Source: CAYZJV01 sp049310885
GTDB lineage: Bacteria > Spirochaetota > Spirochaetia > Sphaerochaetales > Sphaerochaetaceae
DNA: 64,000 nucleotides
NCBI RefSeq assembly: GCF_049310885.1
Contig: NZ_JBMDYO010000003.1
Location: 248,001-312,000, forward strand
Reading direction: 5' to 3'
Below, piece after piece: positions 1-8,207 of this stretch (position 1 is the stretch's first letter; every line of letters starts with the position of its first letter). The translations under genes and the position numbers were made by a program. The notes beneath the pieces are model-generated. The model ran no database searches and was not told the origin of the DNA. It saw only the letters and a program-made list of their open reading frames with translations.

Positions 1-1
1 C

Positions 2-73
2 CTATTTGCACTAGCTTTTATCGTGCTCACTATCATCTACCTTCTACAGAAGAGAAGAAAGGTGGCTATATGA
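2..73 (+). CDS. C-terminal tail of an unidentified membrane protein (partial)
   Basis: The first bases are open in one frame and end with TGA at 71-73. The 23 visible residues are a hydrophobic stretch (LFALAFIVLTIIYLL) followed by a basic tail (QKRRKVAI), the usual look of a last transmembrane helix with a cytoplasmic end. The stop overlaps the ATG of the next gene by four bases (ATGA), so it is probably translationally coupled to the glycyl radical enzyme activase. A transporter for the pathway substrate is a reasonable guess, but the family cannot be told from this fragment. Confidence 0.55.
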   Translation, partial: LFALAFIVLTIIYLLQKRRKVAI

Positions 74-990
74 TAGGACGATATTCCCATATCCAACGAT
101 TCAGTACAAAAGACGGCCCTGGTATTCGCACGACGGTGTTTATGAAAGGGTGTAATCTGGATTGCCGATGGTGCCACAACCCTGAGACCATACCATATCG
201 ACGTTTATTGCATTATACTACAAGTGCTTGTGTTCATTGTGGTTCTTGTGCCCGGGTTTGTCCTACTGGAGCCACTACGATGAAAGATGGAAAAAGACAA
301 TTCGACCATACCTTATGTGATGGGTGTGGAAAATGTGTGGACGTATGTCGTGTCGATGCATTAGGTCTCTCCGGTACCGATATCAGTGCAAAATCACTCG
401 CTAATCTACTGTTACGTGACTATGACTATTATCTCGATTCCCACGGGGGAGTGACCTTTTCTGGTGGAGAACCTTTCTTACAAGCCGACTTTTTGTTACA
501 GGTCTCTACATTTTTGAAGGAAAAAAATGTTTCTATCGCTATCGATACAGCCTTCAATATACCTTGGAGCACGATGGAACCTTTGTTGGCTATGACGGAT
601 CTACTACTCATCGACATTAAAAGTATGGACAGGGAGAACCATTACCGATGTACCGGTGTATACCCGGACTTCATCTGGCAAAATTATAGGAAACTCGAAG
701 GTACCGATATTCCTTTTCTGGTCCGTATGCCTTTGATATCGGGAATGAATGATTCGGACCAGGAGATTGATCTTGCTTGTAGATTCCTTCAAGGGCGGTC
801 CAATCTAGTCGGGGTGGAAATTCTTCCTTATCATGATCTTGGAGTCGACAAGACTAAAACGTATCAAGGTTCTGTCAAAGAGCAAGAGAAATTCACGACT
901 CCCACTTCAGAACGGATGTGGGAAATAGCTGAAAAATTTGAAAAGTATGGTGTTCCTGTCTTAGGAACCTATGGTGGAGGTAAGATATGA
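70..990 (+). CDS. Glycyl radical enzyme activating enzyme (PflA-like radical SAM)
   Basis: This 306-residue protein would use S-adenosylmethionine and an iron-sulfur cluster to install the glycyl radical on the enzyme encoded next. The radical SAM motif CX3CX2C is at Cys28, Cys32 and Cys35 (GCNLDCRWC). It is followed by a ferredoxin-like insert with eight cysteines (CVHCGSCARVC near 54-64, CDGCGKCVDVC near 83-93), which should hold two more 4Fe-4S clusters. That insert is typical of activases of GRE eliminases and not of pyruvate formate-lyase itself. SGGEP near residue 136 is the usual SAM-binding GGE segment. Its ATG overlaps the stop of the preceding membrane protein and its TGA overlaps the ATG of the GRE, so the genes are tightly coupled. 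The assignment is strong; the partner specificity follows from position. Confidence 0.93.
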   Translation: MIGRYSHIQRFSTKDGPGIRTTVFMKGCNLDCRWCHNPETIPYRRLLHYTTSACVHCGSCARVCPTGATTMKDGKRQFDHTLCDGCGKCVDVCRVDALGLSGTDISAKSLANLLLRDYDYYLDSHGGVTFSGGEPFLQADFLLQVSTFLKEKNVSIAIDTAFNIPWSTMEPLLAMTDLLLIDIKSMDRENHYRCTGVYPDFIWQNYRKLEGTDIPFLVRMPLISGMNDSDQEIDLACRFLQGRSNLVGVEILPYHDLGVDKTKTYQGSVKEQEKFTTPTSERMWEIAEKFEKYGVPVLGTYGGGKI

Positions 991-3323
991 TACCTGAACA
1001 TGTAAAGAAATCGATTGAAACATGGTTTGATAAAAGTGATGAAGCCACATTTTATGAGCGGATTGTTCTGCAGCAAGAGGCTGTCGAGAAATATGGGAAT
1101 GAACCGTTCGCAATTAGACACGGGCATATCCTCGAGCACATTCTCAAGCACATGACTGTATTGATTAAAGACGGAGAACGGATTGTAGGGTCGGTGGTAG
1201 AGATAATCCCTACAGATGAACAACGGCAATATGCAGAGTCTCTGAGCAACGAATGGTGGGGTCCTCAAGTATCAGAGGAAGAACGACAGAGGCAAGTCAG
1301 TTACTATTTTTCTCCAGGTTGGGTGAAGCGTCGGAATCCAGTGTTCTTTTCACTAGGACACCTTGCTTACGATTGGGAGACGATAATTGGCAAAGGTCTT
1401 CTCTGGTACACCGAAAAAGTTGAATCTATATTGGAAGAGGGTAAGTTTGCAGAAGATAAAGATAAGACGAATTTTCTCAAAGGTGCTTTGATATCCTATA
1501 AAGCCCATACCAATTTTATCCTCCGTTATGCTGATGAAGCTGCCAAATTGGCTCAAGCATCACAACAAGAAGAAGAGCGCAAACGGTTGGAAGAGGTCGC
1601 GGAAGTTTGTCGTCATATCGCTACTGGAAGTGCACGAACTCTTCAAGAGGCTTTACAGCTCATTTGGCTTGTTGTTCTTGTTTCCCAGAAGACCGCTGGC
1701 TGTGGTGTTTTCAACTTTTCACGGATGGACCAGTATCTTCTTCCCCTGTTCAACAGCGATATCGAGAATGGTCGCATGAATGAAGAGCAAGCCCTCGGTT
1801 TGATTATTGAATTCTATAATAAGAATAACGAGATCATGTTCCCTGCGGATCATATGTCCCAGGAACATGAATCGGTGATCAAAAACCTTGAGGTTTCCTA
1901 CGATGACCCCAATTACCTTACGGTAGGAGGTAAATTGGATTCCCAGACGTCTGCAGTTAATAGGCTATCATTCCTCTTTATTAAAGCAGCGAACCTTTTG
2001 AGACTGAAAAATCCGTTTGTTGTAGTTCGTTGGCATGAGGGGATTGATCGGGATTTTTGGAATGAAGTTATTGATTCGATGCGCAATAATGCGACAGTCG
2101 TTGTCTATAATGACGATACAATGATCCCTGCTTTGCTCGAATTTGGTGTCGAAGAGAAGGATGTCTATTCATATGGATTTTATGGGTGTAATGATCCAAA
2201 TATTCCGGCCTTGGAGGGTGGTTTACGTCAGTTGTGGATGAATCTGGTCTGGCCGTACGAATTAGCACTCAACGGTGGAAGACCTTTTTCCGAGCCCGAT
2301 AGATCAGTGAATAAGAATTTTGGAATTACCGACAGGATTCAAATCGGTCTCATGAGTGGACCCTATGTGGGAAAGCACTTTCCTGTGGATGCTCCGTGTC
2401 CTTCAATGGATGTATTCATCGACCGATACCGACAGCAGATGTCATTCCTTCTCGATCAGTATCGCATAATCATGGAAAAGGATTACGAATCAGAAGCACA
2501 ATGGAATAGAGGACATATCCGTATCGAAGATTTGTTCCTCGACGGTACGATTGACGAAGCCACATCATGGATTGTCGGAGGTACCAAGTATCATAAGGTT
2601 ACTCTTCAGGGAAGTGGTTTGGCGACTGCAGTCGATTCATTGGCTGCTATAGATATCGCAGTCTTCAAAGAAAAACGGTACACGTTGGAAGAATTGCGTA
2701 CAGCAATTGCTGCGAACTTTGAAGGGTATGAAGAGATGCGGACGTATCTATCACGTTTGCCCAAATTTGGAAACGATCTGGATTCGGTTGACGAATATGC
2801 CAAGGTGGTTGTCGATGCCTTTGCCGATGCTGTGGTCAAAATGAATAAAGAGCGTAAAGGATTATACACATACATGCCTACGATCTCGACCGATCGTGAT
2901 TTCACTACGATGGGTCAATGGCTTGCTGCGAGTGCCGATGGAAGATTAGCTGGAGAGCCGATAAGTGAAAACCAGTCTCCCTATATTGGTGCGGACAAAT
3001 CTGGTATGACGGCATTACTGAACTCTGTAAGTAGGGTTCCTTTCAACCGTATCGCAGGCGGACCGTTGAATCTTCGATTGCATCCCTCGACCGTTGAAGG
3101 GAGAGAAGGATTGGCCAAGCTGGCATCCCTTATGGAGGTTTATCTTCGTAAGGGTGGGTTGCAAGCCCAGATGAATGTAGTTGGAAGGGCAGAATTGATC
3201 GAAGCACAAAAACATCCGGAAAAGTATAAGAATCTCTGTGTTCGGGTGGTAGGATATGCTGCCTATTTTGTCCAAATGGGCAAGAAGGCTCAAGACGAAT
3301 TAATTCAAAGGACGGAGTTGTAA
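987..3323 (+). CDS. Glycyl radical enzyme of unknown substrate, GCND active-site variant
   Basis: This 778-residue protein belongs to the pyruvate formate-lyase/GRE eliminase superfamily. The radical glycine is Gly756 in VRVVGYAAYF, 22 residues from the C terminus, and the thiyl cysteine is Cys401 in FYGCNDPN. There is one active-site Cys, not the CC pair of pyruvate formate-lyase, so formate-lyase activity is unlikely. Characterised eliminases such as glycerol or choline lyases have Cys-X-Glu; here it is Cys-Asn-Asp, and Gln415 lies 14 residues after the Cys, where glycerol dehydratase has an Asp. The base and leaving-group geometry should therefore differ. It is coupled to its activase upstream, and its TAA overlaps the cupin ATG. 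The cluster suggests a carbohydrate or polyol-derived substrate and C-O or C-C cleavage. The superfamily is certain; the reaction is unknown. Confidence 0.93.
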   Translation: MIPEHVKKSIETWFDKSDEATFYERIVLQQEAVEKYGNEPFAIRHGHILEHILKHMTVLIKDGERIVGSVVEIIPTDEQRQYAESLSNEWWGPQVSEEERQRQVSYYFSPGWVKRRNPVFFSLGHLAYDWETIIGKGLLWYTEKVESILEEGKFAEDKDKTNFLKGALISYKAHTNFILRYADEAAKLAQASQQEEERKRLEEVAEVCRHIATGSARTLQEALQLIWLVVLVSQKTAGCGVFNFSRMDQYLLPLFNSDIENGRMNEEQALGLIIEFYNKNNEIMFPADHMSQEHESVIKNLEVSYDDPNYLTVGGKLDSQTSAVNRLSFLFIKAANLLRLKNPFVVVRWHEGIDRDFWNEVIDSMRNNATVVVYNDDTMIPALLEFGVEEKDVYSYGFYGCNDPNIPALEGGLRQLWMNLVWPYELALNGGRPFSEPDRSVNKNFGITDRIQIGLMSGPYVGKHFPVDAPCPSMDVFIDRYRQQMSFLLDQYRIIMEKDYESEAQWNRGHIRIEDLFLDGTIDEATSWIVGGTKYHKVTLQGSGLATAVDSLAAIDIAVFKEKRYTLEELRTAIAANFEGYEEMRTYLSRLPKFGNDLDSVDEYAKVVVDAFADAVVKMNKERKGLYTYMPTISTDRDFTTMGQWLAASADGRLAGEPISENQSPYIGADKSGMTALLNSVSRVPFNRIAGGPLNLRLHPSTVEGREGLAKLASLMEVYLRKGGLQAQMNVVGRAELIEAQKHPEKYKNLCVRVVGYAAYFVQMGKKAQDELIQRTEL

Positions 3324-3793
3324 TGATGAAAATCCAAACATTGGAAAAGAAAACTTTCGCTGAATTTGGTGAGATCCTCTCGATGGACGATGTTCCCTCA
3401 GTCGATACTGCAAATGAATTTGATTTCCATGACACGGCTCAGGGTATCAAGCTGGCTTCCCGTTGTTGTACCGGGGTCCTTTCATGCCGCCATAGACCTC
3501 GGAAAGTGGTGAAGATGGAACGACATCATGAATCGAGTGAAGTAATTGTCGCGCTCGATGGTGATATAGTTATGATGATGGCGCCTTCGGATGATGAATT
3601 AGAAAACAATACGCGGATTCGGGCTTTTATGATTAAACAAGGCCAAGCTATAGTTATGAAGCCCAACACATGGCATTGGATTCCATTTCCTGTAGACAAA
3701 CACGATGTCCATGCCTTGGTACTTTTCAAAGACGAGACCGGTGCGAACGATCTCCATTTCAGGGATCTGACTGTACCTATCGTCCTTGACTGA
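3323..3793 (+). CDS. AllA-like cupin (ureidoglycolate lyase family)
   Basis: A 156-residue single-domain cupin. The opening (FAEFGEILS), the first cupin motif (ERHHESSEVIVALDGD, near residues 69-84), the RAF segment, GQ, and the second motif (NTWHWIPFP near 112-120) match the arrangement I know from ureidoglycolate lyase AllA. That family cleaves ureidoglycolate to glyoxylate and urea, but no allantoin or ureide gene is nearby, so here it may act on another alpha-hydroxy acid or sugar-acid intermediate, or as an isomerase. It overlaps the GRE stop by one base (TAATG), with GGAG five bases ahead, and a second ATG follows directly, so the start is uncertain by one codon. Family call fairly firm, function open. 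Confidence 0.75.
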   Translation: MMKIQTLEKKTFAEFGEILSMDDVPSVDTANEFDFHDTAQGIKLASRCCTGVLSCRHRPRKVVKMERHHESSEVIVALDGDIVMMMAPSDDELENNTRIRAFMIKQGQAIVMKPNTWHWIPFPVDKHDVHALVLFKDETGANDLHFRDLTVPIVLD

Positions 3794-3809
3794 AAGAGTG
3801 GAGGGTAAT

Positions 3810-4655
3810 ATGGAGACGTTTCGTAAAAGGCATATCGATCTACCGATTTCGCGAAAGGATGCCTTTCCAGAAGAAGGTGTTCATTTCATTTGGTTGGGAC
3901 AGTCAGGATTCCTATTCGCGGTGAATGGCACCTTGGTGCTCGTGGATGCGTACCTTTCCAATTATCTGGAAAATAACCATGGAGACTTGCCTTATGAGCA
4001 TGGTCGGATGGTAGCACCCCCGGTGGACGAAGATCTCTACCCGGAGATTGATCTTGTAGTAGTCACCCATGGGCATGAAGACCATTTGGATCCTCTCTTA
4101 ATGCAAAGACTTGGACATGTGAATAAAAAAGCGGTATTTGTTGTCCCCCCAGGTTGTGTTGCCGCTTTGCAATCGTGTGGAATACAGGAGAATAGAATTC
4201 AGACTGTCTCACCTGGGAAGGCCTTTTCAAAAGAAGAGGCTATCCATATCGAGGGATTCCCTGCTGCACATCCTGTAGCCGATTTCAACCCTGAAACAGT
4301 ATGGGCTCTTTCGTACCGACTTCATTTTGGTCAGCAAAAACTACTTTTTGCAGGTGATACGACTGTCTACAAAGCATGGTCCGAATGGGTTGCAAAAGAA
4401 CCTTTTGATCTTTGTATTTTACCTGTGAATGGAAGGGACCCAGAAAAAGAAGCAAATGGTATTGTGGGTAATATGGATTTTCATGAGGCGATTATCGTTG
4501 CCTTAGCAAACCGTACACCACTATTGGGCACACATTTTGGCATGTTTGCATTCAATACGATCGAAGAGGAGAGCACTAGGCAGGAAGTAGTGGAACTCGG
4601 ACTCCAAGATGTTGTTGATCTTACGAGGTTTGGAACCCTATATTCTTTTAGTTAA
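3810..4655 (+). CDS. Metallo-beta-lactamase-fold hydrolase, UlaG-like lactonase
   Basis: A 281-residue metal-dependent hydrolase. The metal motif HGHEDH lies in VVTHGHEDHLD near residue 90, and the later NGRDP and IVGNMDFHEA segments resemble UlaG, the L-ascorbate-6-phosphate lactonase. A lactone or cyclic ester intermediate of the GRE pathway is the natural guess. I chose the ATG at 3810 because GGAGGG lies five bases upstream; an in-frame ATG at 3786 inside the cupin gene has no ribosome site. It is the last gene before the ROK promoter region and no clear terminator follows. Hydrolase fold sure; substrate unknown; a non-lactonase member of this broad family remains possible. Confidence 0.82.
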   Translation: METFRKRHIDLPISRKDAFPEEGVHFIWLGQSGFLFAVNGTLVLVDAYLSNYLENNHGDLPYEHGRMVAPPVDEDLYPEIDLVVVTHGHEDHLDPLLMQRLGHVNKKAVFVVPPGCVAALQSCGIQENRIQTVSPGKAFSKEEAIHIEGFPAAHPVADFNPETVWALSYRLHFGQQKLLFAGDTTVYKAWSEWVAKEPFDLCILPVNGRDPEKEANGIVGNMDFHEAIIVALANRTPLLGTHFGMFAFNTIEEESTRQEVVELGLQDVVDLTRFGTLYSFS

Positions 4656-4706
4656 AGTCTTTAAAGTTAATTTATTTCTATTTCTCTCGAAGGTGTAATT
4701 ACTCTT

Positions 4707-4720
4707 AGGTTTTAAAACCT
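4707..4720 (+). promoter_or_regulatory. Perfect 14-base palindrome, candidate ROK operator
   Basis: AGGTTTTAAAACCT reads identically on both strands and lies about 28 bases upstream of the -35 box of the ROK gene. A second inverted repeat, TAGTTT (4732-4737) and AAACTA (4753-4758), flanks and touches the -35 box. Self-regulation by the ROK protein is the simplest reading, but no second copy was found in the window to confirm a motif. Confidence 0.4.
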
Positions 4721-4747
4721 GGTTAAAAAAATAGTTTATAAAATAGG

Positions 4748-4775
4748 TTGACAAACTAAAAAGCTGTGGTACGCT
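4748..4775 (+). promoter_or_regulatory. Promoter of the ROK-ABC-dehydrogenase operon
   Basis: A perfect -35 TTGACA (4748-4753), a 16-base spacer and TACGCT (4770-4775). The -10 box ends seven bases before the ATG at 4783, and no Shine-Dalgarno sequence exists, so the transcript would be leaderless. Confidence 0.6.
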
Positions 4776-4782
4776 TCAAGAT

Positions 4783-6001
4783 ATGAAGCGCCAGTCGGTC
4801 AAGCATAACAATAGGAAACTCATTATCGATTTTCTTCGTACACAAGAAGAAGTATCCATAGCCCAGATAGCCAAGGCGGTTCGTGTAAGTGTTCCGACAG
4901 TAAAGAAAGTACTTGATCATTATATACAGATAGGGTTGGTTTCTCTTACTGGAAAAGGTGATTCCACTTTGGATGGTGGAAAACGTCCTGACTTATACTG
5001 TCTGAACGGTTCCTACGGATATGTTATTGCCTTACATGTTGGGCCTGACTTTCTCTATGCTGCCATAACCGATCTCAAACTACACACGATCCACTCTATC
5101 CACGAACCAGTTCTAGATTCGCCATCGGTGGACTCTGTGATTGATCGATTGGTGGAGATTGCTCGCTATTTCAGGGATTCCAAATGGGCACAAGACAAGA
5201 CCTTGGTTGATGTAGTGATAGCGTTACCTGGAATTGTGAATGCCTATGTCGGTGAATCTGTCTATTCACCCCACTATCCACAATGGCCAAATGACTATCC
5301 ATTCCTCCGTGAGTTCGCTGAACGGTTCGATATGGACGTTCCCATATATATGGATGGCGTAAACCGACTACAGGCTGTTGCCGAAATGATGATTGGGCAA
5401 GCAAAGGGGAAGCGGAATTTCTTGATTGTGGATGCTATGGAAGAGGGTGTAGGAGCGGGAATCGTAGTCGAAGGCTCAAACATCCATGGTTTCAACCAAC
5501 TCTCTGGAGAAATTGGGCATGTCATTGTCGATAGACAGGGTCCCGATTGTATTTGTGGAGGCAGAGGTTGTTTTGAGGCAGCTGTATCTTTGAAGCATAT
5601 CGGAAGCATGATTCATGATGGGTATGAATCACACTCGAGTTCTGCATTATATATCCACTCCTCTCCGCAAGATGTTACGTTGGCTGATATTTTCAGACAC
5701 GCAAGCACCGACTCCTTTGCAAGAGAACTACTCGATAGGATTGCCACATACTTCGCTATTGGAGTGAATAATGTATTAATGATTGTGGATCCTGAACTCA
5801 TCATTCTTCAAGGTATCTATGTCGATGCCGGTGATGGTTTCATTGAGATGATCAGAACCAAATTAGGAGAACTTTCCCTTCCTCGTGTACGGAGGGATCT
5901 CTCGATAGTCTATACCGATTTTGGCTTGGAAAGGGGGGGCCTTGGGTGCAGGCTGTTTTGGCGTATCCCAATACTTTGGGGAAATCGAATTGTACAAGTA
6001 A
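4783..6001 (+). CDS. ROK-family transcriptional regulator, frameshifted at a G7 tract
   Basis: An N-terminal winged helix-turn-helix (residues about 5-60, SIAQIAKAVRVSVPTVKKVL) precedes a sugar-kinase-like ROK domain with MDGVNR, the EIGH segment and the zinc site CICGGRGCFEA. Such proteins repress sugar operons and release DNA on binding the sugar. The reading frame is broken at G5933-G5939: with seven Gs it runs on through 5940-6042 into the binding-protein gene. With six Gs it would end in GALGAGCFGVSQYFGE and stop at 5999-6001, a normal ROK C terminus, giving 405 residues. Either an assembly or sequencing indel or a slippery tract is responsible. The ATG at 4783 is kept because the DNA-binding domain begins directly after it. 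It likely controls the importer operon downstream and possibly the GRE operon. Confidence 0.85.
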
Positions 6002-6042
6002 ACATACCTGCGTTGCGGGTAGGAATATACAAGGAGGAACGT

Positions 6043-7083
6043 ATGAAAAGAAAGAGTATCCTTTTAATGGCATTGGCACTGCTATTGCTGGTGTCTCCAG
6101 TGTTCGCACAAGGAGCTTCGGAAGCTAAAGCCGCCGAACCAACCACATTGGGAATCGCTATCAGGACATTGACCAATCCGTACCAGGCTAACTACAAAGT
6201 TGGAGCCGACATGTATGGAGAGATCGAAGGACTGCCGGTTGTTGCCCTTACCTGTGAAGGTTCCAGTGAAAAGCAACTTAACGATGTCCGTGCTTTAGTT
6301 GCAAGGACAAACGGCAATGTCGTTTTCATGATTGACCCTAACGAATCGCCGAACGTCATTCCACTTGCACGTGAATTGGATGCAGCTGGTGTCTATTGGG
6401 TCTCTTGGTGGAACAAGCCTGAAGATGTAAAGGTTTGGGACTACAAGACATGGGTAAGCCATATTTCTTTCGATGGAATTAGTGCCGGAGAATTCACAGC
6501 TGAAAAGTTGTTCGAGTCATTCGACTACGATGGTAAGATCATCGCACTGCAGGGATTGCTTTCCAATTCGATTGCTCAGGACCGTTTTACTGGACTTATG
6601 AATACTTTGGAAAAATATCCTGATGTCGAACTTGTGGCCTATGAAGCTGCTGATTGGGACAGAACCATCGCTTATGAAAAGACCCGTAATATGTTGGTCG
6701 CAAATCCCGATATCAAGGGTATCTGGGCTGCGAACGATAATATGGCTCTTGGAGCTCTCGAAGCACTTCGCGCAGTCGGAAAGGCAGGTCAAATTCTGGT
6801 TACCGGTACCGACGGAACCATGGAAATCTATGAAGCCATCAAGAATGGTGAAGCTGCAGCAACCGTATACAATGACAGTACTTATCAGGCAGGAATTGGA
6901 TTGGCAATCGCATTGGCAGCCAAGAATGGTGAAATTGATGTAGCAAAGCTTCCCAAGGAGAACAGACAGTTCTTTGCTGAAGCAACAAATGTCGATATCA
7001 CGAATGTAGACGAAGTTATCGCTGGAGCAGCTGAGTATGATTTTGAAAATCTGTTCGGTTCTTTCTCCCGTGCTATGGATTGA
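6043..7083 (+). CDS. Sugar ABC transporter periplasmic binding protein
   Basis: A 346-residue binding protein of the ribose/galactose type (periplasmic-binding 1 and LacI fold). It starts with a signal peptide (MKRKSILLMALALLLL, cleavage probably after VFA) and the mature end QGASE common in spirochaete exported proteins. Typical segments are TNPYQ, the IDPNES loop and the GIWAANDNMALGAL stretch near residue 230. The start at 6043 has AAGGAGG directly upstream, so it can be translated independently although it lies in the same frame as the run-on of the ROK gene. It delivers the substrate to the permeases encoded downstream; a hairpin at 7110 separates it from them. Ligand unknown, most likely a sugar or polyol. 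Confidence 0.92.
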   Translation: MKRKSILLMALALLLLVSPVFAQGASEAKAAEPTTLGIAIRTLTNPYQANYKVGADMYGEIEGLPVVALTCEGSSEKQLNDVRALVARTNGNVVFMIDPNESPNVIPLARELDAAGVYWVSWWNKPEDVKVWDYKTWVSHISFDGISAGEFTAEKLFESFDYDGKIIALQGLLSNSIAQDRFTGLMNTLEKYPDVELVAYEAADWDRTIAYEKTRNMLVANPDIKGIWAANDNMALGALEALRAVGKAGQILVTGTDGTMEIYEAIKNGEAAATVYNDSTYQAGIGLAIALAAKNGEIDVAKLPKENRQFFAEATNVDITNVDEVIAGAAEYDFENLFGSFSRAMD

Positions 7084-7109
7084 TTACTTCTCTGTGTAAC
7101 ACAAAGTCT

Positions 7110-7136
7110 CCGATGTACGGGTTTCCCGTACATCGG
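7110..7136 (+). terminator. Strong intercistronic hairpin (attenuating terminator or mRNA stabiliser)
   Basis: CCGATGTACGGG and CCCGTACATCGG form a perfect 12-base-pair stem with a TTT loop, followed by only three T residues. Between a binding-protein gene and its permease this usually gives more binding protein than permease, by partial termination or 3' end protection. Confidence 0.65.
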
Positions 7137-7169
7137 TTTGACATGCTAGGCAAAAGGAAGTGAATTCGT

Positions 7170-8198
7170 ATGGAAACAAAGAAAATCAAAAATATTGAGA
7201 AACTACAGAAAATACAATCGAGATTATCCGAATCGACTGCAGGAAAAGTATACAGGGCTTTGCCGGTTTCGGGACAGATTCTGTCGCTGGGCATTGTCAT
7301 CCTGATCTTCTCGATTGGCACCGGTGGTCAGTATCTCCATTTGCCTAATATCATGACTATTCTCGGTCTAGCGGCAATTCCGATGATTCTCTGTCTTGCT
7401 GTACACCAGGTAATTATTATGGGAGCTATGGATCTCTCACTCGAGGGAATAGTAGCCATCACTGCAGTTGCTTCAGGATTATTCCTACGCAATTCGGTCA
7501 ATGCGAATGATGTCGGCTTTTGGATCATTCCCATCGTCCTGATTGTCGGTGGTTTGGCTGGCATGATAAACGGCCTTCTCAATACAAAATTACGCATGCC
7601 TTCATTTATCAGTACGCTAGGTATGAGTTGGACGCTATTCGGTTTTGCAATCATGATAAGCAAAGGTTCAAGTATTCCACTTCGTGATACCCGTTTCCAG
7701 AAGGTCCTCATTGCCAATTTCCTTGGTATACCGGTCGTGTTCCTCATCGCTTTGGCTCTTGGATTGTTCCTTTACTTTATTCAGCGGAAAACAAAATTGG
7801 GTAAGCACATGTATGCCATTGGCGGAAATGAGGTTCTTGCAAAACAGGCAGGTGTGAAAATCGATAAAATCAAGATTACCATATTTACGATAACTGGAAT
7901 GATCTATGGACTTGCAGGATTGATGTTAGTTGCTCGATTGAATAGCTCTGCTGCACGATTGGGCAATAATCTGCTCTTTCCAGCCATGACCGCAGTTGCG
8001 GTTGGGGGAGTCTCCCTCTCTGGTGGTGTTGGAGGTGCACTAAACGCAATTTTGGGCACCATAATTGTAGTTGCTTTGAACAATGGACTAGTCTTGATGC
8101 AGGTAAATCCATATATGCAGAGTGCGGTCAATGGTATCGTGTTGATTTGTGCGGTTGCACTTACGATCGATCGGAATAAGATCGGTGTCATAAAATAG
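7170..8198 (+). CDS. ABC sugar transporter permease, RbsC type (first)
   Basis: A 342-residue polytopic membrane protein of the branched-chain amino acid/ribose permease family. It has many hydrophobic helices, a long basic N-terminal cytoplasmic leader, the MGAMDLSLEG segment and the GGVSLSGGVGGALNAILGT signature near the C terminus, which matches the GGxSxxGGxG motif of RbsC-like permeases. An AAAGGAAG ribosome site precedes the ATG. With the second permease gene at 9728 it probably forms a heterodimeric channel, since ribose systems usually have one permease gene. Substrate not deducible. Confidence 0.9.
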   Translation: METKKIKNIEKLQKIQSRLSESTAGKVYRALPVSGQILSLGIVILIFSIGTGGQYLHLPNIMTILGLAAIPMILCLAVHQVIIMGAMDLSLEGIVAITAVASGLFLRNSVNANDVGFWIIPIVLIVGGLAGMINGLLNTKLRMPSFISTLGMSWTLFGFAIMISKGSSIPLRDTRFQKVLIANFLGIPVVFLIALALGLFLYFIQRKTKLGKHMYAIGGNEVLAKQAGVKIDKIKITIFTITGMIYGLAGLMLVARLNSSAARLGNNLLFPAMTAVAVGGVSLSGGVGGALNAILGTIIVVALNNGLVLMQVNPYMQSAVNGIVLICAVALTIDRNKIGVIK

Positions 8199-8207
8199 GA
8201 GGCCTGT

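Noticed and set aside
987..3323. Pyruvate formate-lyase
   Set aside because: There is one active-site Cys, not a Cys-Cys pair, and the activase has the ferredoxin insert of GRE eliminases.
4783..7083. A single 766-residue ROK-binding protein fusion
   Set aside because: The downstream part has its own AAGGAGG and signal peptide, and the alternate frame after the G7 tract restores a normal ROK end, so two genes with a frameshift explain it better.
7138..7170. Internal promoter beginning TTGACA after the hairpin at 7110
   Set aside because: No acceptable -10 lies at 16-18 bases (TGAATT only).
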